64,000 nt of DNA from Sporosarcina sp. FSL K6-1522 (GCF_038622445.1 NZ_CP152019.1:3756501-3820500); one strand, 5' to 3'. Positions 43,486 through 53,590 are shown, numbered from the stretch's first letter. Numbers and translations: made by a program. The notes: generated by a model not told the origin, from the sequence alone.

Positions 43486-43961
43486 TACGACACCTTTTTC
43501 TTATTCTTTTTTTCATCGATAATGATGTGAATAATCACCATCACCACACCAACAGTTAGTGCTGCATCAGCTATATTGAAAATCGGGAAGTCATAGTTCA
43601 CGACTGGAATCATGACATCAACAAAATCGACCACTTCTTTACGCCACAACCGGTCGATAAAATTGCCGATTGCCCCACCAAGCAGGAACATTAAACTAGC
43701 CGCAAAAAGAGGTTGCCCCTTTGCTTCTTTATGAAAATAATAAGCAATCGCCACTACAACGACGACTGTCACAATATAAAACAACCACATTTGCCCTTCT
43801 AGCATGCCCCATGCGGCTCCTCTATTCCGATGCGAGAGCAGGCCTAGGTAAGGGTCTGCAATACTAATGCGTTCACCAAGCTCCATGTTTTTAACGACAA
43901 GCCACTTCGTCAACTGATCTAAAATAATGACGAATGCCGCCAATCCGTAATAAATAAACAA
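43485..43961 (-). CDS. lspA: lipoprotein signal peptidase
   Basis: Membrane aspartic protease that removes signal peptides from prolipoproteins. Four hydrophobic helices are visible and the two catalytic Asp are in GGAIGNFIDRL and FPIFNIADAALTVG. The KNMELGERI and NRGAAWGML segments are typical. 158 residues. The start is TTG behind GGGGGTATCGGGA. It heads the lspA-rluD-pyr gene row. Confidence 0.94.
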   Translation of the reverse strand: MFIYYGLAAFVIILDQLTKWLVVKNMELGERISIADPYLGLLSHRNRGAAWGMLEGQMWLFYIVTVVVVVAIAYYFHKEAKGQPLFAASLMFLLGGAIGNFIDRLWRKEVVDFVDVMIPVVNYDFPIFNIADAALTVGVVMVIIHIIIDEKKNKKKVS

Positions 43962-44030
43962 TCCCGATACCCCCGTCCAACAGATTACGTATTATTTTAC
44001 CACATAGAGATACAGCGATGCCACTCACTA

Positions 44031-44476
44031 TCAATTACGCCTCGGTGTAATTGCGTCCAGACTTTTTTCGAGCTTAGGGCCTACAGGAAGTAGGTCATGC
44101 AACTGTTGTCGCAGGACGCGGCGAACTTCGGTTGCCTTCCAAAGCTCCTCTAAAAAATCTGTGACATCCGCCGGCCGACAAAAACGCCATTTCCACTTCC
44201 TGTGGCATTATCGGCACTAGTACTTCCTGCACGACGAAGGTCATGCAGGCGGTGCCAATCTAACAGCGAAGGGTTCGTTTTGCCGTATTTCTGCGCTTTT
44301 TTGCAGAAATTAAGGCACCGTTCTTTAGACGTGGCGACCTTAGCCTGCGTACCTCTATCGTTCAGCCGGCGTTTGAATACCCACTGAAAACCGCATTCAT
44401 CTGGCCACCTATCAAGGTGGGAGTTTGCTGTAGCTGACGCTTCGCTTTCAGTACAAAAAGATTTGCTGAATGAAGA
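44031..44476. repeat. large composite family B repeat (modules C, E and D)
   Basis: Fills most of the 570-base gap between lspA and ileS. In order on the plus strand: palindrome AATTACGCC / GGTGTAATT (44033-44052); TTTTTTCGAGC; module C (44080-44122) interrupting the TCGAGC stem; AATCTGTGACATCCGCCGG; a hairpin-rich module E (about 44185-44355) with CCACTTCCTGTGG, CCTGCACGAC / GTCATGCAGG and TTTCTGC / GCAGAAA stems; and module D (about 44356-44476). The minus strand stays open for 117 codons across it but the reading looks like structured non-coding DNA. Confidence 0.75.
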
Positions 44477-44521
44477 TAAAAAGCGGCTGTAGCGAATCTT
44501 CATGAAAGACCCGCTACAGCC
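44476..44521 (-). terminator. rho-independent terminator after ileS
   Basis: Stem GGCTGTAGCG / CGCTACAGCC followed by GCTTTTTAT on the minus strand, just behind the ileS stop. Confidence 0.85.
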
Positions 44522-44531
44522 ACTATAGGTA

Positions 44532-47294
44532 TTACGCGTAATACTTGTTCACAACGTCCGCACAGCGCGCACAGATTGTTGCATGTGTTTCATCCTGACC
44601 AACTGTTTCAGAAATCGTCCAGCAACGGTCACATTTGTCACCGTCAGCTTGTTCAACGAGGACTTTAACTGTATCTAATTGCAACGTGCCCTCAGGCATA
44701 TTTGAAGAGTCGCCTTCCACAAACTTCGAAACGATGAAGAATTGTGCGAAATCGATATCCTCTGCCGCAAAGATTCCTTGTAAATTCTCAGGAAGTGCAA
44801 CCGTCACTTTCGCCTCAAGCGATTTCCCAATGACTTTTGCATTTCTTGCTTCTTCCAATGCTTTCAACACATCATCACGAACGAGCATCAATGTCGCGAA
44901 GCGTTCACGCAATGCTTGTGCTTCATCTCCAAGATCTTGCGCTTCCGGCATATCTGTCAGCTGTACACTTTCCTCGTGCTCATGCTCGATATATGCCCAC
45001 ATTTCGTCTGTTGTATGCGGTAAAATTGGCGTCAATACTTTCAACAACGCAATCAGTGTTTCATACATCACTGTCTGCATTGCACGACGATGATGATGGT
45101 CAACACCTTCGATATAGACAACATCTTTCGCAATATCAAGATAGAACGAGCTCAGTTCACCCGTACAGAAGTTGTTGATTGCGTGGTAGACGCTTGCGAA
45201 CTCATAGTTGTCATATGCTTCGCGAACTTCTTTGATTAAATCCTGTAATTTCACATAGACGTATTTGTCTACTGGACGTAAATCAGCAAATGCCACTGCA
45301 TCTGTCGCCGGATTAAAGTCCGATGTATTCCCATGTAGGAAACGTAACGTGTTACGGATTTTACGATACACTTCTGACACTTGTTTAAAGTTCGAATCAG
45401 ACACTCGTACATCCGCTGTGTAATCAACAGACGATACCCAAAGGCGAAGAATATCTGCACCAAGCTGGTTCATAATTTTCGAAGGGACAATGACATTTCC
45501 GAGTGATTTACTCATTTTACGTCCATCTTTATCCAGCGTGAAACCATGGCTTAGTAGACCTTTATAAGGTGCATGGCCATTGATGGCAACACTTGTTGTC
45601 AATGAAGAGTTAAACCAACCACGATACTGGTCAGATCCTTCCAAATACAAGTCCGCTGGGTAAACAAGGTCATCGCGTTCTACTAACACACCTTGGTGTG
45701 TTGAACCTGAGTCAAACCAAACGTCCATAATGTCCGTTTCTTTTGTAAAGAGACCATTCGGGCTACCTTCATGTGTAAAGCCTTCTGGTAGAAGATCTTT
45801 CGCTTCTCTTTCAAACCAAACGTTTGAACCATGTTCGCGGAACAATTCTGAGACATTGGCAATCGTTTCATCTGTAATGATTGCTTCGCCGTTTTCTGCG
45901 TAGAAGACCGGAATTGGAACACCCCATACGCGCTGACGAGAAATACACCAATCTCCACGATCGCGCACCATATTATACAGACGCGTCTCACCCCATGATG
46001 GCGTGAATTTCGTATTGTTGATTGCATCAAGCAATTCTGTACGGAATGACTCGATAGAAGCAAACCATTGTGCAGTCGCACGGTAGATAACCGGCTTCTT
46101 TGTACGCCAATCATGCGGATACGAGTGCGTGATGAAGGATAATTTCTTCAATGCGCCTACTTTTTCAAGCGCCTCCGTTACAGCTTTATTGGCATCTTCG
46201 TAGAACAAACCTGCGAAACCAGGTGCTTCTTCTGTCATAACCCCACGGTCATCAATCGGTGAAAGTGCGTCAATACCGTAAGATTTCGACACGTAGAAGT
46301 CATCTTCCCCGTGACCAGGCGCTGTATGAACACAGCCTGTTCCCGCTTCAGCCGTTACGTGTTCGCCAAGCATAACTAATGAATCACGCTCATACAATGG
46401 ATGCTGTGCCACAACGCGGTCCAATTCTGAACCTTTCAGCTCGCGCTCAATCGTATGGTTTTCCCAGCCAAGTTCTTCTGCCACGAAAGCAACAAGATCT
46501 TTCGCGATAAGAATTTTCTCTTCGCCTGTATTGACAATTGCATACGTGAATTCTGGGTGTACAGAGATCCCAAGGTTTGCCGGAATTGTCCATGGTGTCG
46601 TTGTCCAGATGAGGAATTTTACATCTGTATCAAGAACGCCTAAGCCATCTTTGACAGGGAATGCAACGTAGATCGATGGTGATTTTTTATCTTGGTATTC
46701 GATTTCTGCCTCTGCAAGTGCAGATTCACTTGATGGAGACCAGTAAACCGGTTTTAGTCCTTTATAGATGTAGCCCTTTTTCGCCATATCACCAAAAACT
46801 TGGATTTGACGCGCTTCAAATGCAGGCTTTAGTGTGATGTATGGGTTATCCCAATCACCGCGAACCCCAATCCGCTTGAATTGTGTCCGCTGGTTATCGA
46901 TTTGTCCATAGGCATAGTCTTCACACATCTTACGGAATTCAGCGAGTGAATGCTCTTTGCGCTTCACGCCTTTATTAACGAGCGCTTGCTCAATCGGTAA
47001 ACCATGTGTGTCCCAACCTGGAACGTACGGTGCATGGAAGCCCGTCATTGATTTGTGACGAACAATCATATCTTTTAATACTTTGTTCATCGCATGGCCC
47101 ATATGCAGGTCGCCGTTTGCATATGGTGGTCCATCGTGCAATACGAAGAATGGACGTCCTTGCGTGCGCTCTTGCACTTTTTTGTAGATGTCCATCTCTT
47201 CCCATTTCTCTTGCATCTTCGGCTCGTTAGTTGGTAAACCTCCACGCATTGGGAAGTCTGTTTTAGGCATTAGTAATGTGTCTTTGTACTCCAT
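44532..47294 (-). CDS. ileS: isoleucyl-tRNA synthetase
   Basis: Class I aminoacyl-tRNA synthetase. HIGH-type motif [16 protein letters not shown] at about residues 56-71, the CP1 editing domain with [12 protein letters not shown] and [15 protein letters not shown], the KMSKS loop [12 protein letters not shown], and a C-terminal zinc cluster (CDRCW and CARC). 920 residues. ATG at 47294 has AAAGGAGG upstream. An isoleucine T-box precedes it, so uncharged tRNA-Ile should induce it. Confidence 0.96.
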   Translation of the reverse strand: MEYKDTLLMPKTDFPMRGGLPTNEPKMQEKWEEMDIYKKVQERTQGRPFFVLHDGPPYANGDLHMGHAMNKVLKDMIVRHKSMTGFHAPYVPGWDTHGLPIEQALVNKGVKRKEHSLAEFRKMCEDYAYGQIDNQRTQFKRIGVRGDWDNPYITLKPAFEARQIQVFGDMAKKGYIYKGLKPVYWSPSSESALAEAEIEYQDKKSPSIYVAFPVKDGLGVLDTDVKFLIWTTTPWTIPANLGISVHPEFTYAIVNTGEEKILIAKDLVAFVAEELGWENHTIERELKGSELDRVVAQHPLYERDSLVMLGEHVTAEAGTGCVHTAPGHGEDDFYVSKSYGIDALSPIDDRGVMTEEAPGFAGLFYEDANKAVTEALEKVGALKKLSFITHSYPHDWRTKKPVIYRATAQWFASIESFRTELLDAINNTKFTPSWGETRLYNMVRDRGDWCISRQRVWGVPIPVFYAENGEAIITDETIANVSELFREHGSNVWFEREAKDLLPEGFTHEGSPNGLFTKETDIMDVWFDSGSTHQGVLVERDDLVYPADLYLEGSDQYRGWFNSSLTTSVAINGHAPYKGLLSHGFTLDKDGRKMSKSLGNVIVPSKIMNQLGADILRLWVSSVDYTADVRVSDSNFKQVSEVYRKIRNTLRFLHGNTSDFNPATDAVAFADLRPVDKYVYVKLQDLIKEVREAYDNYEFASVYHAINNFCTGELSSFYLDIAKDVVYIEGVDHHHRRAMQTVMYETLIALLKVLTPILPHTTDEMWAYIEHEHEESVQLTDMPEAQDLGDEAQALRERFATLMLVRDDVLKALEEARNAKVIGKSLEAKVTVALPENLQGIFAAEDIDFAQFFIVSKFVEGDSSNMPEGTLQLDTVKVLVEQADGDKCDRCWTISETVGQDETHATICARCADVVNKYYA

Positions 47295-47369
47295 CTGTAT
47301 TCCTCCTTTTAATGTGGAACAGTGTGCATAAGCCGACCATGACAATTCACTCGACTTATTTGTCCCTGA

Positions 47370-47650
47370 AAAACAAAAAAAATCCCCATCCCAAAAAGGG
47401 ACGAAGAATTATTCTCGCGTTACCACCCTACTTGCAACAAACGAATTTGTTGCCACTCAGACACCATAACGGGGTGTTTCCGGGACTGCGTACATTCTTC
47501 CGCAATCCAGCTCAAGAGTGATTTTCATCCCTGTTTCATTGACCAGGCTCTCACCATCCCCGGTTCGCTGCATACTGAAATCAGAAATTACTGTCTCTTT
47601 CGACGCCTATCTTCTATATAGCAATTATTATGAATCAAAACAACATCTGC
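47370..47650 (-). promoter_or_regulatory. T-box riboswitch (Ile) of ileS
   Basis: The minus-strand leader contains stem I elements (GGTGAGAGCCTGG), a specifier loop with ATC (47520-47522) in GAAAATCACTCTTGAGC, the T-box AGGGTGGTAACGCG (47416-47429) that pairs with the tRNA acceptor end, and a terminator with arms CTTCGTCCC / GGGATGGGG and TTTTTTTT (about 47378-47408). The specifier and the downstream ileS agree. Confidence 0.92.
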
Positions 47651-47672
47651 TAAAACATTATATATGGTCACA

Positions 47673-47702
47673 ATTATATGTGCGAACGAAGTCAAAAGTC
47701 AA
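47673..47702 (-). promoter_or_regulatory. sigma-A promoter of ileS
   Basis: TTGACT (47697-47702), 18-bp spacer, TATAAT (47673-47678) on the minus strand, located upstream of the T-box. Confidence 0.75.
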
Positions 47703-47753
47703 GCGCCGATTCTTCACATCACAGCTACTCATTACGACTACTCCAAAACAGTT

Positions 47754-48263
47754 TTACTCTTCTTTTCCCGCTGCGATTTCTAATTGCTCCGCATCCAGTT
47801 CATATTCAAGTAAATTATCCCAGTCTTCCGCTTCAATCAAATCGAGTTGTGCTTCGATAAGCATTTTAAAACGTGTGCGGAACACTTTCGATTGTTTTTT
47901 CAGTTCTTCCACTTCCACTGATACTTTTCGTGCACGCGAAAGGGCTTCATTAACAATTCGATCTGCATTTTTCTCTGCTTCTTTAACGATCAGTTTGGAC
48001 TCTTTCATCGCATTTCGGCGGACATCTTCCGAAGCTTCTTGTGCAACCATAATCGATTTATGCAACGTCTCTTCAATCGAATTAAAGTGAGAGACTTGCT
48101 CTTGTGATTGTTTCAAACTATTTTTCAATGCCTTGTTTTCTTCAAGTACATTTTCATAGTCTTTCATTACTTGTTCTAGAAATTCATTTACTTCGTCTTC
48201 GTCATATCCACGAAATCCACGGCCGAATTCTTTGTTATGTATATCAAGTGGTGATAGAGCCAT
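47754..48263 (-). CDS. divIVA: cell division initiation protein DivIVA
   Basis: Coiled-coil protein that marks negatively curved membrane at poles and septa and positions division and sporulation factors. The conserved N-terminus MALSPLDIHNKEFGRGFRGY is followed by long heptad coiled coils (about residues 30-140). 169 residues. The ATG at 48263 is the one with a correctly spaced GGGGAG; upstream in-frame ATGs are too close or lack a site. Confidence 0.95.
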   Translation of the reverse strand: MALSPLDIHNKEFGRGFRGYDEDEVNEFLEQVMKDYENVLEENKALKNSLKQSQEQVSHFNSIEETLHKSIMVAQEASEDVRRNAMKESKLIVKEAEKNADRIVNEALSRARKVSVEVEELKKQSKVFRTRFKMLIEAQLDLIEAEDWDNLLEYELDAEQLEIAAGKEE

Positions 48264-48297
48264 CTGATGCATCTCCCCTTTAACATGTTCAATTTCT

Positions 48298-48326
48298 ATT
48301 ATACAGTTTGAGCCCCGAGAAAACAG
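48298..48326 (-). promoter_or_regulatory. putative divIVA promoter
   Basis: Perfect -10 TATAAT (48298-48303) with a poor -35 CTGTTT 17 bases upstream, on the minus strand between ylmH and divIVA. Confidence 0.45.
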
Positions 48327-48353
48327 CCTTTTCTCAAACAATTATCTGAAAAG

Positions 48354-49130
48354 TTATTCCAACTTCCCCATCATCAACCGAATTTTATCTTTACGCGTCC
48401 GTCCCTCGATAGCCAACACTTTAAATCGACCTGCTCCTCTGAGCGATAGCATGTCCAATTCATGCAGTTCGAAAGACGGCTGGTTGCGCACAGCCCAGTT
48501 CACTTTAATCTTTTCACCGTGAATGAGAGATGCTGATTTTTGACGCGAAATATTCATCAATGCCGCAACGACGACGTCCAAACGCAATGAGCTAACAATA
48601 TGCATCTCTTCAACCCAAGTATCCGTTGAATCGATAAATGTATGTGCATCTTGAACTGCTTCCACGGTCACTTTTACTTTACCGACCGAGATGAAATTCG
48701 CCGTCATATAATCCTTCAATTCATCTGCAATCGCGAACTGCACCTCGTCATCGCCGATTCGAATATCGCCAAACTTCGAACGGTCAATACCGAGGGACAT
48801 CATCGATCCAAGCACATCCTTATGCTCCAAGGTCAGAAACTTCGATGCATACTTTACGTTAACGACCGTGATTTGATAGTCATCTACATTCGGAACATAA
48901 TAATCCGGATAGAGCAAAACCCGCTGCCGTTCCGCTTCAGAAAAAGCACCAGAAGATGCAACCAATAATCCAGTTCCCCCAGCTACCGCCTCTACAATAA
49001 ATCGCTGCCTCGGATCTAGAAACCCAGTCAACTTAGGTGCATAGGTATCTTCCACCTCGCGAACCCAGCCAATAGCCGTTTCGATAAAAGGCTGCTCCTC
49101 TTTTCTAAAATGTTGCATGATCGTTTCCAT
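48354..49130 (-). CDS. ylmH: S4-domain RNA-binding protein YlmH (RqcP2 type)
   Basis: 258-residue YlmH family protein. The C-terminal S4 domain (about 180-250: LRLDVVVAALMNISRQKSASLI, then GEKIKVNW) binds rRNA/tRNA; B. subtilis YlmH can support ribosome quality control tailing together with RqcH, whose gene is also in this window. The N-terminal two thirds are the YlmH-specific domain with LTGFLDPRQRFI. Start METIMQHF follows AAGGGG by nine bases; a start at the fifth codon is possible. A terminator lies just upstream. Confidence 0.92.
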   Translation of the reverse strand: METIMQHFRKEEQPFIETAIGWVREVEDTYAPKLTGFLDPRQRFIVEAVAGGTGLLVASSGAFSEAERQRVLLYPDYYVPNVDDYQITVVNVKYASKFLTLEHKDVLGSMMSLGIDRSKFGDIRIGDDEVQFAIADELKDYMTANFISVGKVKVTVEAVQDAHTFIDSTDTWVEEMHIVSSLRLDVVVAALMNISRQKSASLIHGEKIKVNWAVRNQPSFELHELDMLSLRGAGRFKVLAIEGRTRKDKIRLMMGKLE

Positions 49131-49144
49131 CTAACTCGGCCCCT

Positions 49145-49172
49145 TAAAGAAAAATCCTCACCTAAGTGAGGA
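49145..49172 (-). terminator. intercistronic terminator between ylmG and ylmH
   Basis: Stem TCCTCAC / GTGAGGA with a four-base loop and TTTTTCTTT on the minus strand. It would reduce ylmH expression from the sepF-ylmG transcript. Confidence 0.75.
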
Positions 49173-49208
49173 CCACATCGTTATTTTAAGCATTTACCCA
49201 AATATGAA

Positions 49209-49499
49209 TCACGAAACGAATTTCAAAATCAAATTGAATACTTCGCGAACACCGCTTCTGATCAATAGATTTAACACTAAAATCGCAACAATTGGCGAGA
49301 AATCAATCATCCCTAGTGGTGGGATAAAACGTCTGAAGAACGCCAAGTAAGGTTCAACGATTTTTTCAAGAATTTTACCAAACTTTGTTTCCCGAGTAGA
49401 AGGAACCCAAGACATCAAAATGTAAATAAATAGGAGTATCAAATACAGGTTAATTGCTTGATTGATCCACGTATAAAGTAACAAAATCGTTTCTATCAT
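49209..49499 (-). CDS. ylmG: YggT family membrane protein YlmG
   Basis: 96-residue membrane protein with two hydrophobic segments separated by a conserved loop (SWVPSTRETKFGKILEKIVE then PYLAFFRRFIPP). YggT members sit next to division genes in many bacteria; their molecular role is unclear. Follows sepF by 27 bases. Confidence 0.9.
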   Translation of the reverse strand: MIETILLLYTWINQAINLYLILLFIYILMSWVPSTRETKFGKILEKIVEPYLAFFRRFIPPLGMIDFSPIVAILVLNLLIRSGVREVFNLILKFVS

Positions 49500-49525
49500 G
49501 CTAACTCGTACACCTCATTCAATTT

Positions 49526-49978
49526 CTATCGTTCAAAGTAATCGGTAATTGCACCCGCAACTTCCACATTGTCAGGCACACAAAGAAAAATATCTGTGCC
49601 AATACGCTGAATATCGCCACCAAGCGCATAGACTGTACCACTCAGGAAGTCGACAATTCGAATTCCCTGATCGCGTTCAATCCGTTGCAAATTAACGACA
49701 ACGGCTCGCTTGTTTTTCAAATGCTCGGAGATATCTTGAGCCTCAGCATAAACACGTGGTTCGACAAGGATAACTTTAGACGATTTTTGGACACTTTGCA
49801 AACTAACCACCGTCCCCGTTTGTTGCCCTTCCCCTACCGATTGCTTGCGCATGGGTACTTTCTTTGGCTGTGGTTCTTGCTGAGCAACGCGTGGTTCCTC
49901 ACGTCTTGGCTGTTGTTGTACTTCCACTTCCTCGTCATCAAGATAAAACCATTTCTCAAACTTATTTTTTATGCTCAT
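49526..49978 (-). CDS. sepF: cell division protein SepF
   Basis: Membrane-binding partner of FtsZ that shapes the Z ring. An N-terminal amphipathic helix ([17 protein letters not shown]) is followed by a low-complexity Gln/Pro/Arg linker (about 20-55). The C-terminal SepF domain has [20 protein letters not shown] and VVVNLQRI, then [17 protein letters not shown]. 150 residues. Start overlaps yggS by four bases. Confidence 0.95.
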   Translation of the reverse strand: MSIKNKFEKWFYLDDEEVEVQQQPRREEPRVAQQEPQPKKVPMRKQSVGEGQQTGTVVSLQSVQKSSKVILVEPRVYAEAQDISEHLKNKRAVVVNLQRIERDQGIRIVDFLSGTVYALGGDIQRIGTDIFLCVPDNVEVAGAITDYFER

Positions 49979-50679
49979 GCGTCTCCCTCGCTCTCCGCTC
50001 CTCCGACAAGCGCTGTCCCAATTCTGACATGGGTAGCACCTTCTTCGATTGCGATACTATAGTCGTTTGACATTCCCATAGACAATTGTGTACAAGGTGC
50101 ATATTGCAATTGCAGTGCTGAGATTTCATCACGTAGTTCTCTTAACGAGCGAAAAACAGTACGAATCATCGCCATATCCTCTGTGAAAGGTGCCATCGTC
50201 ATCAAGCCAATGACACGAACTTTATCGTAATTCGCTACTTCTTCGATGAACTGTTGAAGTTCATCAGGCGCGACGCCTGATTTAGTCGCCTCTCCTGATA
50301 CATTAACTTGAATGAAACAATCGATGGGCTGACTAGCTCGTTTTTGAATCTCTTTGACGAGACTGAGTCGATCCACAGAATGTAAATAATCCACTCGATT
50401 AATGACGTCTTTCACTTTTCGGCTTTGAACATTCCCGATAAAGTGCCAAGTTGCGCCCGTTTCAATCTCTTGCTGTTTCGCAAGTAGCACTTCCGGGCGA
50501 TTTTCGCCTAGCTGATCAAAGCCAGCCTCTATCATCTCAGACGCTCTTGCTGCTGAAACTTCCTTTGTAACAGCAACAACCGTAATCGCTGATCTGTCAC
50601 GTCCCGCCTGTTGACAGGCAGCTTGTATATTTTGTTCAATTTCCTGAATCCGTTGTTGTAAATTAGCCACGTTTATCAC
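49975..50679 (-). CDS. YggS family pyridoxal phosphate homeostasis protein
   Basis: Cytoplasmic PLP-binding protein (B. subtilis YlmE) that buffers vitamin B6 and amino acid pools. PLP lysine in VVAVTKEVS, then [12 protein letters not shown]-like [32 protein letters not shown] and [11 protein letters not shown]. 234 residues. Start is GTG (a second GTG three codons later is possible); neither has a strong ribosome binding site. In B. subtilis ylmD precedes it; here it does not. Confidence 0.93.
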   Translation of the reverse strand: MINVANLQQRIQEIEQNIQAACQQAGRDRSAITVVAVTKEVSAARASEMIEAGFDQLGENRPEVLLAKQQEIETGATWHFIGNVQSRKVKDVINRVDYLHSVDRLSLVKEIQKRASQPIDCFIQVNVSGEATKSGVAPDELQQFIEEVANYDKVRVIGLMTMAPFTEDMAMIRTVFRSLRELRDEISALQLQYAPCTQLSMGMSNDYSIAIEEGATHVRIGTALVGGAESEGDA

Positions 50680-50746
50680 TACTTTTCATCAATAGTTCTT
50701 TCCATTGTACCAATCGAACGCTTACATATCAATGAAAAATCATTTC

Positions 50747-50986
50747 TCACGATCCTTTTTTGCCGACAAGGATGATATCTTTTCCGATTGTCGTAACATC
50801 TTCAAGTCGAACTTTTTTCGACTCCTTATCTTTCCCTTCAAAAAAGCTACTACGTTCCCCTCCCCCGATATGCAAAGAATCAATTTTCCCACTCGCAATA
50901 TCGATGGTAGCATCTTGAACAAACCCTAGAAAAGTCCCTTTGGTCGCATCAATGACTTCCTTCTTTTGAATTTCCGAAAACTTCAT
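50747..50986 (-). CDS. ylmC: YlmC/YmxH family PRC-barrel sporulation protein
   Basis: 79-residue PRC-barrel-like protein of the YlmC/YmxH family, often placed next to sigG. MKFSEIQKKEVIDATKGTFL, then VRLEDVTTIGKDIILV. The ATG at 50986 follows AAGGAGG by seven bases. Its role is unknown beyond association with sporulation loci. Confidence 0.85.
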   Translation of the reverse strand: MKFSEIQKKEVIDATKGTFLGFVQDATIDIASGKIDSLHIGGGERSSFFEGKDKESKKVRLEDVTTIGKDIILVGKKGS

Positions 50987-51013
50987 CACAACCCCTCCTT
51001 ATAGTGACTATAT

Positions 51014-51072
51014 GTGCCTGCAGGATGCCGGTATGCAACTTGCACCATGGGATACGGCGAACTTAAGTTACC
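51014..51072. repeat. isolated degenerate module C
   Basis: Lone copy of the module seen inside family A and B repeats: CCTGCAGGATGCCGG (51017-51031, one arm mismatch), then TATGCAACTTGCACC and GGCGAACTTAAGTTACC. It lies between the sigG terminator and ylmC without the flanking scaffold. Confidence 0.55.
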
Positions 51073-51073
51073 T

Positions 51074-51113
51074 AAAAAAAGAAAAACGCAATGCCAATAG
51101 CACATTGCGTTTT
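51074..51113 (-). terminator. rho-independent terminator after sigG
   Basis: Arms AAAACGCAATG and CATTGCGTTTT with a nine-base loop, followed by TTTTTCTTTTTTT on the minus strand. Confidence 0.85.
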
Positions 51114-51156
51114 CTTGTTATCAACTATCCACAAATAGTATCTTTTATGCAGCAAA

Positions 51157-51942
51157 TTATATTTTCTGATCCATGCCATCTCGAATAATTTTCACCGCAT
51201 TTTTTTCCAATCGCGATATTTGTGCCTGTGAGATGCCAAGCTCTTTCGCAATTTCAGTCTGCGTTTGTCCCAAATAAAATCGCTTAGAAAGAATGGCCTG
51301 TTGCCGTTCATCCATACCCGATACCGTCTCTTTAACAGAGACATACGTCAACCAGCGCTCTTCTGAAACCGTTTTATCTTGTAGCTGGTCCATCATAAAC
51401 ACTGGGTCTCCTCCTTCACCATTAATTGGCTCATGGAGTGACATCGGATCTTGTATAGCATCAAGCGCAAACAGAATATCGTCTGCGGGAATATCCGTTA
51501 TCTCCGAGAGATCTGAAAGCTTAGGCTCGCGTTGATGATCATTGATGAATTGCTCTTTCGCTTTAATGGCCTTATAAGCAATATCCCGAAGTGAACGAGA
51601 TACGCGCACGGAGTGATGATCCCGTAAATGCCTTTTAATTTCTCCAATAATCATCGGCACTGCATACGTTGAAAATCGGACATTGTGTTTCAAATCAAAG
51701 TTATCAATGGATTTCAAAAGGCCGATACACCCCACTTGAAAGAGATCATCCGCCTGTTCTCCGCGATAAGCAAACCGCTGAACGAGACTTAATACCAGTC
51801 GCAAATTACCAATCACAAGTTCTTCTCTCGCCGAATGATCCCCACTTTGTAACCTAATGAAAGTTGCTTTCATCACTTCATTCGTGAGTAATGGTAATTC
51901 GGACGTATCAATTCCGCATATTTCCACCCTTGTACGTACCAT
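51157..51942 (-). CDS. sigG: RNA polymerase sporulation sigma factor SigG
   Basis: Late forespore sigma factor. N-terminal VEICGIDTSELPLLTNEE-like segment, region 2 DDLFQVGCIGLLKSIDNFDL then FSTYAVPMIIGEIKRHLRD, region 3, and region 4 helix-turn-helix QTEIAKELGISQAQISRLEK. 261 residues. ATG has a good GGAGG eight bases upstream. Downstream of sigE and spoIIGA as in B. subtilis. Confidence 0.95.
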   Translation of the reverse strand: MVRTRVEICGIDTSELPLLTNEVMKATFIRLQSGDHSAREELVIGNLRLVLSLVQRFAYRGEQADDLFQVGCIGLLKSIDNFDLKHNVRFSTYAVPMIIGEIKRHLRDHHSVRVSRSLRDIAYKAIKAKEQFINDHQREPKLSDLSEITDIPADDILFALDAIQDPMSLHEPINGEGGDPVFMMDQLQDKTVSEERWLTYVSVKETVSGMDERQQAILSKRFYLGQTQTEIAKELGISQAQISRLEKNAVKIIRDGMDQKI

Positions 51943-51979
51943 TCGCGTTTCCTCCGTATTCTATAGATGACTGTACAAA

Positions 51980-52008
51980 TAGTCTGTCCGCAGTCACCCA
52001 GAATATGC
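51980..52008 (-). promoter_or_regulatory. candidate forespore (sigma-F/G) promoter of sigG
   Basis: GCATA (52004-52008) and CAGACTA (51980-51986) with 17 bases between, similar to the forespore pattern GHATR / CATNNTA with one mismatch in the -10. About 40 bases before the sigG start. Confidence 0.4.
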
Positions 52009-52035
52009 GGGAAATGCCTTCTCCAATTTCACCCA

Positions 52036-52746
52036 TCATGCAATTGGATGATTCAATCTGTCTCGCAAATCAGTAATGATTTTCTTTTCGAGTCGTGAAA
52101 TATAAGACTGTGAAATGCCAAGCATTTCCGCCACTTCCTTTTGTGTCATTTCGATTTGACCCGTCAATCCAAAACGACATTCCATAATATAGCGCTCGCG
52201 TTCATCTAATGTCATAATTGCTTCAATCATATGCTGTCGCGCAATTTTCTTTTCAACATCGTCAATGATAATATGCTCGTCTGTTCCAAGAATATCCGAC
52301 AACAGCAATTCATTCCCATCTGCATCTGAGTTCAGCGGCTCATCGAAAGAAATTTCCGAACGCGTTCGATTGGTTTTACGCAAATGCATTAAAATTTCAT
52401 TTTCAATACAACGTGATGCATAGGTGGCTAATTTAATATTTTTATCGACCTTAAAGGTTTCGATCGCCTTAATAAGCCCGATAGCACCTATGCTAATTAA
52501 ATCTTCGATATGTGTATTGGTATTATCAAAACGACGGGCAATATATACAACGAGTCGCAAGTTCTTTTCAATCAACGTATCGCGCGCCTGCATATCACCT
52601 TCCATAAAAGCCCGAATCGTTTCAGCCTCTTCTTCTCGGGTCAATGGCTTCGGAAGCGATTCATGACCTCCGATATAGTATGTACCATTTTTCCGTTTAA
52701 AAAAGGTAGCAATCACCGACATCCACTTCTTCAACTCATGCAACAT
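52036..52746 (-). CDS. sigE: RNA polymerase sporulation sigma factor SigE (pro-form)
   Basis: Mother-cell sigma factor made as an inactive precursor. ATG at 52746 (AAGGGGGA upstream) gives an N-terminal pro-sequence [21 protein letters not shown] before [11 protein letters not shown], comparable with the cleaved region in B. subtilis. Regions 2 ([19 protein letters not shown]) and 4 ([20 protein letters not shown]) are intact. About 236 residues. It overlaps the spoIIGA end by 11 bases, coupling protease and substrate. Confidence 0.94.
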   Translation of the reverse strand: MLHELKKWMSVIATFFKRKNGTYYIGGHESLPKPLTREEEAETIRAFMEGDMQARDTLIEKNLRLVVYIARRFDNTNTHIEDLISIGAIGLIKAIETFKVDKNIKLATYASRCIENEILMHLRKTNRTRSEISFDEPLNSDADGNELLLSDILGTDEHIIIDDVEKKIARQHMIEAIMTLDERERYIMECRFGLTGQIEMTQKEVAEMLGISQSYISRLEKKIITDLRDRLNHPIA

Positions 52747-53590
52747 GGACAGTTCCCCCTTCTTGATTGATGGATTCCATTGCAGATACATGTAAAATGG
52801 CTTGTGCACCGTCCGGATAACGACGGTCGTTTTTCGTTAACACTACATAACCCGGTTCCAACCTACCGCTCTTACCTACTGTCCACTGGTCAAACTTCAA
52901 ACCTACCGCCCACGACTGACCTTGCACCGTCATCAATCGAATTAAACGCAGCGACTTTTGATAAGCTGACGGAAATGCCGCCATCGAAGGTGTCCCTTGT
53001 GGATCCCAAGCAAGCAATGCTTCCGATAGATCCGCAGGGATATGTGCTTCCACTGCTTTAAATGACAAAAAATGAACAGGTGCGCCTGATAACGGCTCTG
53101 TACAGCTATTGCCCGAATCGACGTACACCTCTAACTCAATATCCGCATCCCATATCGACAGGGTGGACGATGCTCTCAACGTTGATAAGCGACGAAACGT
53201 TCGGACATCGAGCCATTTCTTTTTCATGAAATACAAGGCAACATAAGCAACTACTGCATAAGTTAAAACCGTCAGCGATGTGCCAATTGCTTGGATACGA
53301 AATTGAAAAGCCGTTAATACGCCCCCCGCAAATGCCGCCCCTATCAGTACCATGAGCGCTGATTTTTTCCATGGCTCAAAATTTTTACCGAAAGCGCAAA
53401 TGGTCATACAAACAAAAGAAGCAATCACGACAGCAACAGATGATGGAAAAATAGCGACAGGCAATGCGCCTGCAAAAGCAGCAAACAAGAGACGTCTTCG
53501 AGCAGCTTGAACGTTCCCCACCTTGTTTGCAAATGACAACACTGCATAATTAAACAGCATATTCACACCTACAATGAGTTCACCGTACAT
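52736..53590 (-). CDS. spoIIGA: sporulation sigma-E processing peptidase SpoIIGA
   Basis: Septal membrane aspartic protease that processes pro-SigE after the SpoIIR signal. The N-terminal half has about five membrane helices ([13 protein letters not shown], then several Ala/Val-rich segments). The C-terminal protease domain has the catalytic motif [15 protein letters not shown]. 284 residues, slightly shorter than B. subtilis. Sequence diverges in the linker but the gene position before sigE is diagnostic. Confidence 0.93.
   Translation of the reverse strand: MYGELIVGVNMLFNYAVLSFANKVGNVQAARRRLLFAAFAGALPVAIFPSSVAVVIASFVCMTICAFGKNFEPWKKSALMVLIGAAFAGGVLTAFQFRIQAIGTSLTVLTYAVVAYVALYFMKKKWLDVRTFRRLSTLRASSTLSIWDADIELEVYVDSGNSCTEPLSGAPVHFLSFKAVEAHIPADLSEALLAWDPQGTPSMAAFPSAYQKSLRLIRLMTVQGQSWAVGLKFDQWTVGKSGRLEPGYVVLTKNDRRYPDGAQAILHVSAMESINQEGGTVHVA

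Noticed and set aside
44150-44503. A 117-codon minus-strand open frame across the composite repeat, with a segment resembling HDLRRAG of tyrosine recombinases.
   Set aside because: It lies wholly within repeat modules, has no ribosome binding site, and the related repeat at 53.8 kb does not preserve the frame. The resemblance is short and isolated.
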